The notes: a model not told the origin generated them from the letters alone. A stretch of DNA of 64,000 nucleotides from Vicia villosa (GCF_029867415.1 NW_026706158.1:213600-277599), one strand, 5' to 3'; shown: positions 36,153 through 47,105, counted from the stretch's first letter. A program made the numbers and translations.

Positions 36153-37886
36153 TTAGCCCAAATTAGAGATATCGAGTATCCCTAATTCCCTACGAATGTT
36201 GAAGTATTGCTCCGTTGCTAGAGGTTTGGTGAAGATGTCAGCTAGTTGCTTCTTGCTTTCTACATGTTCAAAAGTAACGTCTCCTTTCTCTACATGATCT
36301 CGTAGAAAGTGATGTCTTATTTCAATATGTTTGGTACGTGAGTGTAAGACAGGATTTTTACTCAAGTTTATGGCGCTTGTGTTGTCGCACATGATAGGTA
36401 TGCGATCAAGCTTAATACCAAAGTCAAGAAGTTGTTGCTTGAGCCATAATATTTGTGCACAGCAGCTTCCAGCAGCTACATATTCTGCCTCAGCAGTGGA
36501 TAATGCAACCGATACTTGTTTCTTACTATGCCAAATTATCAATGAGTTTGAGAATAGATGACACGTTCCACTAGTGCTTTTTCTATCGGATTTGCAGCCA
36601 GCAAAATCTGAATCGGAGAATCCTACCAAATGACACTCATTTCCTTTTGGATACCATAGGCCATATGTAGTAGTTCCACGTAAGTATCGCAGAATTCTTT
36701 TGACAGCTTTCAAGTGAGATTCTTTTGGACAGGATTGATATCTTGCACACATACACACACTAAACATAATGTCTGGTCTTGAGGCAGTAAGATACAATAG
36801 TGAACCTATCATACCTCGGTATAATTTCACGTCAACCTCTTTACCTTTCTCATCTTTGTCTAGATTAGTATTTGTTGCCATAGGTGTGTCAATTTCCTTT
36901 GCTTCACTCATTCCAAATCTTTTGAGCAGCTCCGTACAATATTTAGTTTGATTCACAAACGTTCCATGACTAAGTTGCTTGATTTGTAGGCCAAGGAAGA
37001 AATTTAGCTCACCCATGAGACTCATCTCAAATTCACTCTGCATAAGCTTAGAAAAGTCTTTGACAAGTTTTGCATTAGTCGACCCAAATATAATATCATC
37101 TACATAAATTTGGACTAAGAGAATATCCTTATCTTTTCTTTTAATAAAGAGAGTAGTGTCAACTTTACCTCTAGAGTACCCTTGACTAAGGAGAAATTTG
37201 CTCAAACGTTCGTACCAAGCCCGAGGGGCTTGTTTAAGACCGTATAGAGCACGTTTCAGCTTATAGACATGAGTTGGATACATGTAATTCTCAAAGCCGG
37301 GTGGCTGAGCAACATAGACTTCTTCATTTATATAGCCATTTAGAAAGGCACTCTTAACATCCATTTGGAATAGTTTGAAGTCTTTAGAACAAGCATAAGC
37401 AAGTAAGAGACGAATAGCTTTGAGACGTGCTACAGGAGCGTATGTCTCTTCATAATCAATACCTTCCTATTGATTGTAACCTTGAGCAACTAATCTAGCT
37501 TTGTTTCTAGTGATAACTCCATTTTCATCAAGTTTGTTACGAAAAACCCATCTAGTACCGATTACTTGATGATCTCCCGGATGAGAGACAAAGTCCCAAA
37601 CATCATTCCGTTTAAATTGGTTTAATTCTTCTTGCATGGCCATTAGCCAATGCTCATCAAGTAATGCGTCCTTCACGTTTTTCGGTTCAACTTGTGAAAC
37701 AAAAGCAAAATGATGACAAAAGTTACTTATCTTGGAGCGTGTTGTCACGCCCTTTGAGATGTCCCCTATTATGTTGTCGATTGGATGATCTTTTACATTT
37801 GTCCAGGCCTTAGGAAGTTCTTCAATTGTTGTCTTCATAGATGACATACCAAAAGTGATATGTCTCCCTTTATGTGTCTTGAGCAT
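36153..37886 (-). pseudogene. Inner copia pol remnant: RT and RNase H
   Basis: The frame opens near 37886 with a short pre-RT region (ITFGMSSMKTTIEEL; VTTRSKISNF), then RT: HWLMAMQEELNQF, WVFRNKLDENG, RLVAQGYNQ, a TAG stop (37467-37469), EGIDYEET in the same frame, MDVKSAFLNGYINEEVYV, LYGLKQAPRAWYERL, catalytic YVDDIIFG; then RNase H with STAEAEYVAAG, HSRTKHIEIRHHF and DIFTKPLA. The protease DSG motif and the integrase HHCC and DD-E motifs are missing entirely. The single stop stands where copia elements usually have a glutamine. In an active element this enzyme makes the DNA copy of the RNA. Confidence 0.9.
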
Positions 37887-37941
37887 CAGCTATCAAGGGA
37901 CCACCACCTTTCGGCGATGTCAAGACACTTTTCCTGCAAAA

Positions 37942-39681
37942 TTAATTTAGAATGGAAGGTCCCCAATCTTCATTGGGTCCTAGGTGGTGAGTACAGAAAT
38001 TGTTGCACTTAGGCAACCATTGAAATACTCCTTTAGGAACTAAAATCCTCCTAAATTTGCATTTTTCAATGGTATGTCCCTTTTTGCAACAATAGTGACA
38101 AGTAATATGATGAGAGTATGCTATTTTGCTAGTTGATACTTTTGGTACAAAAGTGTATTTACTATATAAAGGAGTATACGATCTTTTGAACTTATTTGGA
38201 TCAACCGCAAAAGTCACTTTTGGTTGTAGAGCCTTATCTAATTTGGCCTTTAGATCTCTTACTTCTTTTTGCCAAATATGACATGTCTCACAACCAAACC
38301 ATGATGTAGGATCTTTCTCAATTTTATCCTTTTGAATATCTAGCATAGATTGTTTCAAAGCTTCCATGTCCTTTTCGGTCTTCTCAACTTTTGATTCAAG
38401 ATACGAAAAAAATTTCTTATTTGAGGCCAAAAGTTTGAAAGCTTCGATTGCATCTCTATGTAGTTCTTCAAAGGCTAATTTTAATTGAGCATGAGATACC
38501 TTATCTACAAGTTCAGGTTTAAGATGACTTACACGTTTCTTTTTCTTGTGTTGATGAGCCGTAAGACATAGGTTTGCCGATTTTTCTTCATCGCTTGATG
38601 AGTCTTCACTTGAGGAATCCCTTTCCCATGCTATGTAGGCTCTTCTAGACTTGTTGTGACTTTTGCTTTGATTCTTGTCTTTCTCCTTTTTGAGATATGG
38701 ACAATCCGGTTTGTAATGACCATCTTTGCCGCAATTGGAACAAGGGCCTTTGGATTTTCTTTTATTGTTATCATCTTGTTTGGACTTGTCTAATCGCTTC
38801 CTATGATTAATCAAGCTTTTTCCGGAGAGTTTTGCTCTATTTTTCTTTATGTACTTGTTGTATCTTCGCACAAACAGTCTCATTTCCTCATCATCGGAGT
38901 CTTCCTCATCACTAGTATCACTATCCTCTAGCTCTTGTCTTGAGGTCTTGGAGCTTGAAGCTTTTAGAGCTATTGACTTCTTCTCTACCTCTTTCTCCAT
39001 GTTCTTCTCTTTCTTTGCCCTTTTCTCATGCATGTCAAGGCATTTAAGGTGTTGTTCATGTTCCTCTAGTTTACCAAAGAGAGTGGTAATGTCTAAGGTG
39101 TTTAGATCATTTGCTTCCTTTATTGCTGTAACCTTGGGTTGCCATTCCCTGTTCAAACATCTTAAGATTTTGTTAGTAGCAACTGCATTGGAAACAGGTC
39201 TATCAAGAGAATTTAACCGATTTTTCAGGTGAACGAATCTCTTCTGCATGTTTTCGATGGATTCACCATCTTCCATGTGGAAGAGTTCGAACTCTTGAGT
39301 TAACGTATTGATCCTAGCTAGTTTGACATCATCCGTTCCCTCGTGGGCAACTTGCAATGTGTCCCACATAGCTTTAGCTGATCTACAATGGGAAACGCGA
39401 TAGTATTCATCAACTCCTATAGCTGAGATTAGAATGTTTCTCGCTTTCCAATCGTATGCATATCTCTTTTCATCTTCAGCATCCCAAGTATTTTCTGGTT
39501 TTGGAACAACTGCACCAGCTGCATTTGTCATGGTGATCTGAAATGGACCATTGACAATAGCTGTCCAGATGTTCCTATCAATTGCATTGATATGGACACA
39601 CATACAATCCTTCCAATAGCCGTAGTTTTCGCCGTTGAAAACTGAAGCTCTATTATGAGCCCCTTTAGGTCCGGAAGCCAT
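37942..39681 (-). CDS. Inner copia gag
   Basis: Start chosen at ATG 39681 (MASGPKGAHNRASVFNGENY); the frame is open further upstream, but only through the primer site. About 579 codons without a break. Landmarks: YGYWKDCM (start of the gag fold), KAMWDTLQVAHEGTDDVK, FELFHMEDGESIENM, acidic DSDTSDEEDSDDEE, zinc knuckle CSNCGKDGHYKPDCP (CX2CX4HX4C), a second knuckle-like CHYCCKKGHTIEKC near the end, and a coiled coil between them. It would build the virus-like particle and bind RNA. It ends at 37942, about 55 bp before the RT frame, in another frame. A splice-acceptor-like 'ttaattttgcag' lies at about 37934-37946. Confidence 0.9.
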   Translation of the reverse strand: MASGPKGAHNRASVFNGENYGYWKDCMCVHINAIDRNIWTAIVNGPFQITMTNAAGAVVPKPENTWDAEDEKRYAYDWKARNILISAIGVDEYYRVSHCRSAKAMWDTLQVAHEGTDDVKLARINTLTQEFELFHMEDGESIENMQKRFVHLKNRLNSLDRPVSNAVATNKILRCLNREWQPKVTAIKEANDLNTLDITTLFGKLEEHEQHLKCLDMHEKRAKKEKNMEKEVEKKSIALKASSSKTSRQELEDSDTSDEEDSDDEEMRLFVRRYNKYIKKNRAKLSGKSLINHRKRLDKSKQDDNNKRKSKGPCSNCGKDGHYKPDCPYLKKEKDKNQSKSHNKSRRAYIAWERDSSSEDSSSDEEKSANLCLTAHQHKKKKRVSHLKPELVDKVSHAQLKLAFEELHRDAIEAFKLLASNKKFFSYLESKVEKTEKDMEALKQSMLDIQKDKIEKDPTSWFGCETCHIWQKEVRDLKAKLDKALQPKVTFAVDPNKFKRSYTPLYSKYTFVPKVSTSKIAYSHHITCHYCCKKGHTIEKCKFRRILVPKGVFQWLPKCNNFCTHHLGPNEDWGPSILN

Positions 39682-39715
39682 CTTTCCAATAAGTGTTTCA
39701 CGTAGCACAAAATAA

Positions 39716-39736
39716 ACCAGAGCTCTTGATGCCACT
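39716..39736 (-). other. Primer binding site of the inner copia
   Basis: On the minus strand 'tggcatcaagagctctgg' follows the 5' LTR after two bases. It resembles the initiator-methionine tRNA site (TGGTATCAGAGC) used by most plant copia elements. Confidence 0.7.
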
Positions 39737-41255
39737 TGTTAGACGCTGGCCTTAGGATCTAGAGGGGGGTGAATAGATCGTTCACAGTTTTACGGATTTA
39801 AACGACTTTTCAGCGGAAGTAATTCTGAATCGACTCGCGTCTATTCCGAACCACTATCGAAACGATTATATATGTGTTTAAAAACCAGTCAAAGACTTAA
39901 GGTGAATGATAAGAGTATATGTTGCAGAATCAAGGCGTTTCTCTTATTGAAAATCAGATTAACTTTTGTATGATGGACAATGTTTGCAATGCAGTAAGAG
40001 TGATAGAAACAAATATACAAACACTTGGTGATAATGGTCAAATTGAAGGTAATTCAATGTGTGATGGATTGTGATGTTTATGTACGTTCTTAGTTCACAA
40101 TCTTAACACTAGAATCGTTGATCAATTTGCTATTATAACCAAATATGAACAGAATGTAAATGAAAAAGTAAAAGCGACAAGAACACGATATTTGTTTAGG
40201 CAGTTCGTCGATCGTCCTCGCTACGACTACGTCTGCCCCCAATTCCAAATTGAAATTGGGTAATCTTTCATTAATGTTGAAAGTAGTATATACAAAGAAG
40301 ATAACAAAGCGATAAACGATAAACCAATTATGTCGATCCTTTGAATCTTCTTCCCCCTTAATCTTGAGCAAGATCAAGGTTATCCAAGAGCTTCACATTG
40401 ATTCCCTTCTGCAGTGTCTTGATTCCTTGAACTCCCCGTTCCTCAATCGTTACACTCAGCCGAATCCTCAATGAACGCCTCTTGATAAAAACCCCCAAGA
40501 ACCACCCGTCGTGGAGGACAAAACCCGCAGATTTTATTCACCAACAAACCCCACAAACCTTCACCCACTAGGAATCTTCAATTCCGTTCCATGGACGTTA
40601 TCGAACTCATCACTAACCCGCAACGCAAGAATGATTATGTGTAATTATGTTGGAGATGATGAAGAACGAAGATGAGAAGCGTTTGTGTATCTTTCAGTCG
40701 TTGGTGTTGCCTTGAATAATTACCCTTGGACAATATATATGATAGCTTAACAGTTGGAGATGAGAGAAACAGAATTTTTGGCATTCTTGATCAGTTAGGT
40801 CGACCTCTTGTAGTGCTTAGGTCGACCTAGCAGAGCTTGCAGAATTTTGCTCCCAGTTAGGTCGACCTGTTGAAGGAGTAGGTCGACCAGAATCCTCTTC
40901 TGATGCGTTCTGGGAACATTTTCTCAGATTAGATCGACCTAGTTGTTGTGTAGGTCGACCTAACAGGCTGGTATGTAAAATTCATCAATTTAGGTCGACC
41001 TAAATGATGTGTGAGTCGACCTAGCAGGAGTATATGAATTTTTCTCCATTTTAGGTCGACCTGGTTGATGGTAGGTCGACCTAACTGCTGCTTTTCTGCA
41101 TTCTTCTTGTTTTGCTTGTGTTGATTCAACCTATTCTATCATGAGTGATCAATGCTTGCTTTTCTTTGAGTTTTCTGCTTTCGTCTTGTTGTTTGAATGC
41201 TTATTTGAGTTTGCCATGAATCAAAAACATCTTTGAGTGTAATCTTGTATTCACA
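39737..41255 (-). repeat. 5' LTR of the inner copia
   Basis: 1519 bp partner of 34123-35644. It carries the same palindrome array (about 40797-41082), with one palindrome mutated to AGATCGACCT at about 40930. Ends TTCACA before the gtgta duplication. Confidence 0.95.
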
Positions 41256-41785
41256 GTGTAGCCTTTGTCCAGAACTCTTAATCCAGCAGTTAGAGTTTGA
41301 AATCTTGAAAACATCTTTTCAATGTCTTCATCATCCTCCATCTTGAAGGCTTCATACTTCTGGATTAGCGCAAGAACTTTGGTTTCCTTGACTTGAGCAT
41401 TTCCTTCATGAGTCATTTTCAAAGACTCATATATGTCATGGGCCGTTTCCCTGTTAGATATCTTCTCATACTCAGCATGAGAGATAGCATTCAGCAAAAC
41501 AGTCCTGCACTTGTGGTGATTTTTAAATTCCTTCTTTTGCTCATCAGTCATTTCTTTTCTTGTGAGCCTTACACCACTGGCTTTCACTGGATGTGTGTAA
41601 CCATCCAACAGAAGATCCCATAGATCAGCATCTAGACCAAGAAAGTAACTTTCAAGTTTATCTTTCCAGTATTCAAAGTTTTCACCATCAAACACTGGTG
41701 GTCTAGTATAACCATTGTTACCATTTCCATTGTATTGCTCAGCAGAGCCAGATGTAGATGGATTTGTTGGATCATCACCAGCCAT
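41256..41785 (-). pseudogene. Outer copia gag, N-terminal part
   Basis: Starts at ATG 41785 (MAGDDPTNPSTSGSAEQYNG). The capsid-like fold is evident in PPVFDGENFEYWKDKLESYF, CRTVLLNAISHAEYEKISN, DIYESLKMTHEGNAQVKETK and YEAFKMEDDEDIEKMFSRFQ. The frame is open to 41261, where the inner copia begins (DKGYT is the last native group), and continues at 34117. This is the RNA-packaging structural protein of the outer element. Confidence 0.9.
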
Positions 41786-41849
41786 CTTGACTTAAGCGTT
41801 TTTCTCTTCCTGGATCTTTTCTAAACACGGTTAAGTACTTGCACCTTAG

Positions 41850-41870
41850 AACCGGCGCTCTGATGTCAAT
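41850..41870 (-). other. Primer binding site of the outer copia
   Basis: On the minus strand 'ttgacatcagagcgccggtt' follows the 5' LTR; it is a degenerate initiator-methionine tRNA site. Confidence 0.65.
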
Positions 41871-42998
41871 TGAAGGATAGAAAAACACTTAGAAAGGGGG
41901 GGTATGAATAAGTGTAGTTTCAAAACTTGTAAGATAAAAATAACTTGCACAATTATTTTTATCCTGGTTCGTTGTTAACTAAACTACTCCAGTCCACCCT
42001 TATCAGGTGATTTACCTCAATTGAGGATTTAATCCACTAATCACACGAGATTACAATGGTTTTCCACTTAGACACTGCTAAGTCTTCTAGAGTCTTCTGA
42101 TCACAACCTGATCACTCTAGGAACAATCTGCTTAGATAACCTCTAAGACTTTTCTAGAGTATTCTGATCTAACTGATCACTCTAGTCCTTTACAACTTAA
42201 TGTAAACAAATTCTAAGAGTATTACAATGCTTCTTAAAAGCGATAATCACAACTATGATATTTCTCTTACAGTTTAAAGCTTAATCTCACTATAGTATTA
42301 CAACAGCAATAAGTGAGGTTGAAGATGAAGTTTGAGAGCTTTTGAATTTGACAGCGTTTCTGTAAATTAGCGCAAGAGTTGTTATTTTGCTTCTCATCAG
42401 AACTTCATTATATAGGCACATGAGAAGATGACCGTTGGGAGCATTTAATGCTTTGCGTATTCCGTACAGCATTGCATTTAATGTTTCACTCTTTTGTCAA
42501 CTACCTCGAGCCTTGCTTTTGCTGTGACTAGTGACGTTGCCGTTAATAGCTTCTAACGTTCCTTTTGTCAGTCAGCGTAGCCTGCCATCTTGTACTTGAT
42601 TCTGATTGATCTTTTGTAGATACAACGTTTGAATATCATCAGAGTACAAACAGCTTGGTGCATAAGCATCTTCTGATCTTCGGATCGTGAAGTGCTTCTG
42701 AGCGTGATACCATGACTTCAGTGCTTCTGCTTCTGAACTCCAGTTCTTCTGATGCTTCCATAGACCATGTTCTGATTCTGCTTGACCATCTTCTGATGTC
42801 TTGCCGGACCATGTTCTGATGTTGCATGTTGAACCTTCAGAGTCAAAGCTTCTGAGCGCTGATTTGTGCATACTCTTTATATATTTCCTAAAAAGGAAAT
42901 TGCATAGGATTAGAGTACCACATTATCTTAAGCAAAATTCATATACATTGTTATCATCAAAACTAAGATAATTGATCAGAACAATTCTTGTTCTAACA
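41871..42998 (-). repeat. 5' LTR of the outer copia
   Basis: 1128 bp partner of 24669-25796, with about a dozen base differences (for example gggtatgaat for gggtttgaat near its left end). TATA 'ctatataatg' at about 42406-42415 on the minus strand. Confidence 0.95.
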
Positions 42999-43003
42999 CT
43001 ACC

Positions 43004-43413
43004 CAATCACAAATTCCCAGCAGCCGTGAATCTTCTATTGGTGGAGGTTCTGGTGGCGGTCTTTTCCCATGTTGGATGTCCCAAACAGTTGGCTCATTGA
43101 CTGGTGAGGACGGAATCAGAGATGCGACTGTGAGCATTCGGCGGTTATTGGCGGAGAGTAGAGAAAATATGCTGGAGGTTGAAGGTATGATATAGCAACA
43201 ACCCAAAAGGATTGGATGGTTTAAAGGAATGGAAAAGAGACCCACAAAGGGGGAGAAAACTCCACTAGGGAGGATGGAACCTCCATGTTGGAGGAGAGAA
43301 TCTCCGATGACGGAGGGAAAGCGGCGCTCTTGGAACCCTAAGCGGCGCTCTTGAAACCCTAAGTTTAGAGAGAGGGCAGAACTTCTCTCTCTAAACATTC
43401 TGTTTTTGTCGAC
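43004..43413 (-). pseudogene. Retroposon, 5' part (LINE-derived or retrogene)
   Basis: Minus-strand 5' end of the same retroposon, beginning at 43413 next to the 16-bp duplication. A frame opens at ATG 43398 (MFRERSSALS) and stays open to the copia insertion, with a near-duplicate GFQERRLGFQERRF, a proline-rich RPPPEPPPIED and the end RLLGICDWV. The leader with 'ctctctctaaacttagggttt' is like many plant LINE 5' regions. No zinc knuckle or nuclease is seen, so an internally deleted LINE is the leading reading. Confidence 0.55.
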
Positions 43414-43429
43414 TAAAGGGCCTATGGTT
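43414..43429. repeat. 16-bp target site duplication of the retroposon, right copy
   Basis: Exact repeat of 24093-24108, marking the right edge of the 19.3-kb nest and the point where tandem unit C resumes. Confidence 0.85.
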
Positions 43430-44164
43430 AAATGCTTCTTAAAAGTATAAAGTTAATCCCCCAATTTAAATTACAAAACCTTTCTCCAATTGATAACTTG
43501 CAAGAAAGATTAAAGAGTTAATAGTCATTGCTTCATATCAAAGTGTAAAAATTTAGTTGATCAATGCCTTTGTAAAATCAAAGAAACATAGAAAAAAAGT
43601 TAGTTGGACAAGTGTTTGTTAATCTTGTGCAATCTTATCTTGAGTTGGGATAAAAAACCAAGAGTTAAGTTAATTTTCTTAACATTAGCAGGAACATTAC
43701 TTTCATCTGCATCGACCATGCTTTCCTTACCATGGTCCCTTGTCCAAGTTGGATGAATTGTTGACCTAATGATAGTGATATCTTTTGCATTAGATACTTT
43801 TTACACTACCTACCAATCTTCTTTTTAAGGGTGAAAGTCTTCTTTAATATTGATGTTGAAGCTGTTAGAGCACGCATGAGGGATTCTAAAATCAAGTTTT
43901 ATAAGTTTTAACTTTTAAGTATATTAGTTATTTTGGTCTTGTGAATTCTTTAATTATATCTAGTTCTACATGTATGAAGTAAGTATGTTTGAAATTTTTA
44001 AAATTTTTTAATATGAAATATGTGGTGCACACAGTTGATTTTTTACTTTTGTGTGTGTAACAGAGAAATTATTACGTTCAATTGTTTGCATAAAAGTGGA
44101 GACACTTATCCTTGTCATATCAAAGGAATCCTTTACATGATTTCCTTTCATATATGGAAAATCT

Positions 44165-44730
44165 TCTTCTCAAATTCTAGAGTTGGATAAACAATGGTGG
44201 TTTTATGGTTTTATTGCTCTAATATCATGCACATACTTAACCATTGGCCCTGACCTTGGTGTGAGTAAAGTTATAGGTATCTTCAACTAACTTTTCTTAT
44301 AGAAATTTTGATTAAATACTGTACTTGGATTGATTAATTAGGCACTAATTTTGATTTAAATTTGAACACTAAATTTAGGGGGTTTATCCATGGAAGCTTA
44401 ACTAGAGTTGATGTGATGCCAAGCAAAAAAATACTGGAGAATTTTTTATTCTATTAGTAACATTGCATTTGGATATTCTACCTCACAATTCTTGTAGAAA
44501 TTAAGGTAATTTTAACCAACAAAATGGTTTTATTTAGACTCTTAATAATATCTTCTTAAATTAAAGTGTTTGTTGTTATTATGACACACAAAAATTAAAT
44601 CCCCTCAATTCCAATAAAAATCACTCTTGAATTCTGCTTTAATTAGTGTTGTAGTGACACCAATTTTCTAAGTGGTGTGGGGTTGTGTCCTTGCTCACAG
44701 AGAAAGCAGTATGGGAAATCCGCTAAATAT
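44165..44730 (+). pseudogene. AAP pseudogene fragment 3, unit C
   Basis: Diverged copy of 14735-15295: LDKQWWFYGFIALISCTY, then a damaged KKYWRIF block with stops and a ten-base deletion-like change, then the VVCGCVL block near 44670. More changes than between units A and B. Confidence 0.7.
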
Positions 44731-45349
44731 ATAAAATTGTGCGTGCGCATGCATTTTGATGACTAAACACTTTGTACATTTGAATTTAAGCTAAGCTCAC
44801 AAGTCACAAGTCACAACAACATTTCTCATGTAGAGTCATTCATTCATCTCCCTTCACACAAATAACTAATGATTCCTACAATTAGTTAGTACTATTAAGA
44901 AGTAACTGAACCAATAGTTATGCTTTGAAATTAAAAAATAATTTTAGCACTAACAAATAAATAATAAACTGACTTAACTATCATACGATCACCACATAAC
45001 AAATTATTTGTAATAACATGAAACAAATAGGTTCTTCAACATGCTCTAGATTCATTGCAATGGTAGAGTTATATTTAACATGAGTATAATTCATTTGTTA
45101 TACTTTGATCATTCTTTTAGACCGAAACATTAAAATGACTCGTAAACTAAAAATTCAGAAATAACACTAGAAATAGAAACCACTGCAACAACTAAACAAT
45201 CACGAGAAAAAAAGCATTAAGCATTAGTAGATAAATCCATTTTATGCTCCATTTTAGTATTTTCTTTTGAACAATGTACATTTCCACGGGAAAATATCTA
45301 CAACAATTCCAATAATATCTTGGAAGAATGGTAGATTAATCAATGTTAT

Positions 45350-45870
45350 CATAGTTATTAGGATCACAAATACAGACCTCCAAACCAATTTAAACTATTG
45401 ATTTTAAACGGAGAGGGGATTCCAAGAATCTAAATCTCAACATCTTTGTTGATAAAATTGCTATATGGAAATCTTTCAGTTGTAGTTTTCTCGACTTTTA
45501 GGTGAATGGGATGACACAAAACTTGAAATGGGCCAACTAAATGTATAATGGTCGAGAAAGGATTATGGAAACCGAAATTAAATCGGTTAGTAGGTTTCTT
45601 GAGCTTTCATCAGCGAAAGCATCATATCCAAAACAACCGCATAGCATGTAGAAAGTTGTTGTGCTTATTATACTCTGATCAAGAAGCAAACTTCATTGTT
45701 TTTGATTCTGATGAAGCGAAATTGACGGTTTCCAGCTTCATAATAACATAACAAACAATTGACTTTGAGATTTTAATTTAAGAAAATATTAATGTTCATG
45801 TGATCAAGAGTTTCACCAGCTTTTGTTAAGATAAAATAATTTTACCCGTGTTTTATGAGAATCATCAAGT
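45350..45870. other. Unit C-specific segment
   Basis: Replaces the CACTA-like segment of A and B. A small open frame (45548-45751, plus) has no recognised motif. At 45830-45862 (minus) the AAP frame continues past the point where A and B are cut (NIAFAYSYLMILIK), so this side is probably the ancestral arrangement. Confidence 0.5.
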
Positions 45871-46605
45871 ACGAGTATGCAAAGGCTATGTTTTAAGGAG
45901 CTGCAGAAATTCTCCAATTTTTTTGGGACGGTGTCACGGGTATACCAGTTAAGCTTCCTTTAATGTCCTAGTTTTCTATAATATGTGCAGTTCAAATCAA
46001 AATTAGTGCAAGTAGTCTAATGAATTTTCATAAAAGTAAAGAAAAAGTAATAGAATCATTTATACCCATAATTTTACAAACACTAAGGCAAAGACCAATA
46101 GTGGAGTATGTAAAGGACATAACAACAACAATTAAAGTATAGGTCAATGATAAGGGATCAAAATCAGGAATTTGAGACAAAAATATCTCCATAATTCCAA
46201 AGGAAATCACTTATGAAATATCTTTGTAATGGCACGGATCGTCCGGTCCATTTCTATGCATACAATTTGACCTTTTAATTGTCCTGTTAATCAAATTCAC
46301 ACACAAATAATCACCAATTAACACAAAATTCATATCATCAAATCTTTCAAATTTCAATTAAACTTTGTCACATTTTATTTTATTTTATAATTAATACTCA
46401 CATCATGCATGTGGAAGCTATTATAGTGGATCCAATAGACACGCCAAAAAGATCAAAATATTGAACAATTCCACAAAATTTTCCCTTAAAGCCGCCAGGA
46501 TACCCTCTGACAGCATTCTTGTAAGTGTAGTTTCCACTACGACAACACTCAATCAGAAGAGTAGAAGTGTAGTGAGTAACTATAGTTATTATCATTGATA
46601 AGGGA
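45830..46605 (-). pseudogene. AAP pseudogene, unit D copy
   Basis: Three minus-strand exons: 46595-46402 (HYTSTLLIECCRSGNYTYKN, LFGVSIGSTIIASTCMM), 46260-46040 (GPDDPCHYKDIS, stop, VISFGIMEIFLSQIPDFD, VVVMSFTYSTIGLCLSV) and 45946-45830 (PVTPSQKNWRISAAP, stop, NIAFAYSYLMILIK). These match three successive AAP exons and extend further downstream than the other copies, because no CACTA-like segment cuts the last exon. The 5' exon and promoter are deleted; the sequence jumps from 'cattgataaggg' to the far side of the promoter. Confidence 0.8.
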
Positions 46606-47105
46606 AAATCACTATTTTTTTATATTATAGTGGGAAAATCACTATCTTTATACACTAATTTGGTTAGACATCATACCATTCGTAATTGACTATTACATGC
46701 AATGTATCAACAATAATTTGATACTAGGACTTCTTATTTTCCGTTGTAATGTGTCAAGTGCATTGATTGTTAGTCACTTTTGTTTTAGTGTACTGTATAT
46801 GTATCATAGGTATATGGACTTCTTCGTTTCAGTTTTAAAAAAATAGATTTTTTGTTTGTTTGTATTTTTTAAAATAGATGTTTCAAAAATGTTTTTCAAA
46901 ATATTACAAGTTTTTTTATATTCGTTAGAATGAAACACTAATTTTGACATCCTATAACATAAACATATATTATTGAAGACAAAAATTTAGTCAAAATCGC
47001 TATTTTTTCAATGTGATACCAAGCAAAAAATACTAGAGAATTTTTGCTATTAGTAACATTGCGTTTGTATATTCCTACTTCACAATTCTGGTATAAATTA
47101 AGGTA
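45950..47105. repeat. Tandem array unit D, partial
   Basis: Fourth copy, incomplete. It matches the first ~650 bp of a unit (minus-strand AAP exons), then skips the 5' exon and promoter part. It resumes at 'gggaaaatcactatc' and ends near 47105, inside the first plus-strand AAP fragment. Confidence 0.75.
47015..47105 (+). pseudogene. AAP pseudogene fragment 2, unit D (first block)
   Basis: Reads AKKY, stop, RIFA-ISNIAFVYSYFTIL; a short damaged copy of the WRIFATISNIAFGY block at the end of the tandem array. Confidence 0.55.

Larger units (their letters stand above)
34123..41255 (-). mobile_element. Inner copia element lacking protease and integrase
   Basis: A second minus-strand copia inserted in the gag of the outer one, with LTRs 34123-35644 and 39737-41255 (about 1.52 kb, TG...CA) and the target duplication GTGTA. 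Its internal region is only 4.1 kb: a long gag and a pol fragment with RT and RNase H. The protease and integrase segments are absent between 37942 and 37886. LTRs differ at roughly sixteen positions by eye (about 1 percent), so it is about as old as its host or younger. It would depend on another element for integrase. Confidence 0.95.
24669..42998 (-). mobile_element. Full-length SIRE/Maximus-type copia element (outer), containing a second copia
   Basis: A minus-strand LTR retrotransposon with paired 1128-bp LTRs (24669-25796 and 41871-42998) beginning TGAAGGATAG and ending TTCTAACA, flanked by the 5-bp duplication CTACC (24664-24668 and 42999-43003). Order in its own direction: 5' LTR, primer site, gag, protease-integrase-RT-RNase H, extra ORF, polypurine tract, 3' LTR. 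That order with an ORF after pol is typical of SIRE/Maximus copia elements. A second copia sits in gag (34123-41255). Without it the element is about 11.2 kb. The LTRs differ at about a dozen positions by eye, indicating modest age. Confidence 0.95.
43414..45949. repeat. Tandem array unit C, right part
   Basis: Continuation of unit C after the nested insertion; the 16-bp target duplication is repeated here at 43414-43429. It is clearly more diverged from A and B than its left part. It lacks the CACTA-like segment and captured exon: from about 45350 to 45870 it holds unrelated sequence instead, then rejoins the unit at 'tatgcaaaggctatg'. Confidence 0.8.

Noticed and set aside
11960..47105. Functional amino acid permease genes
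   Set aside because: Every copy has stops in conserved blocks, missing exons or truncations; no copy could encode a full transporter.
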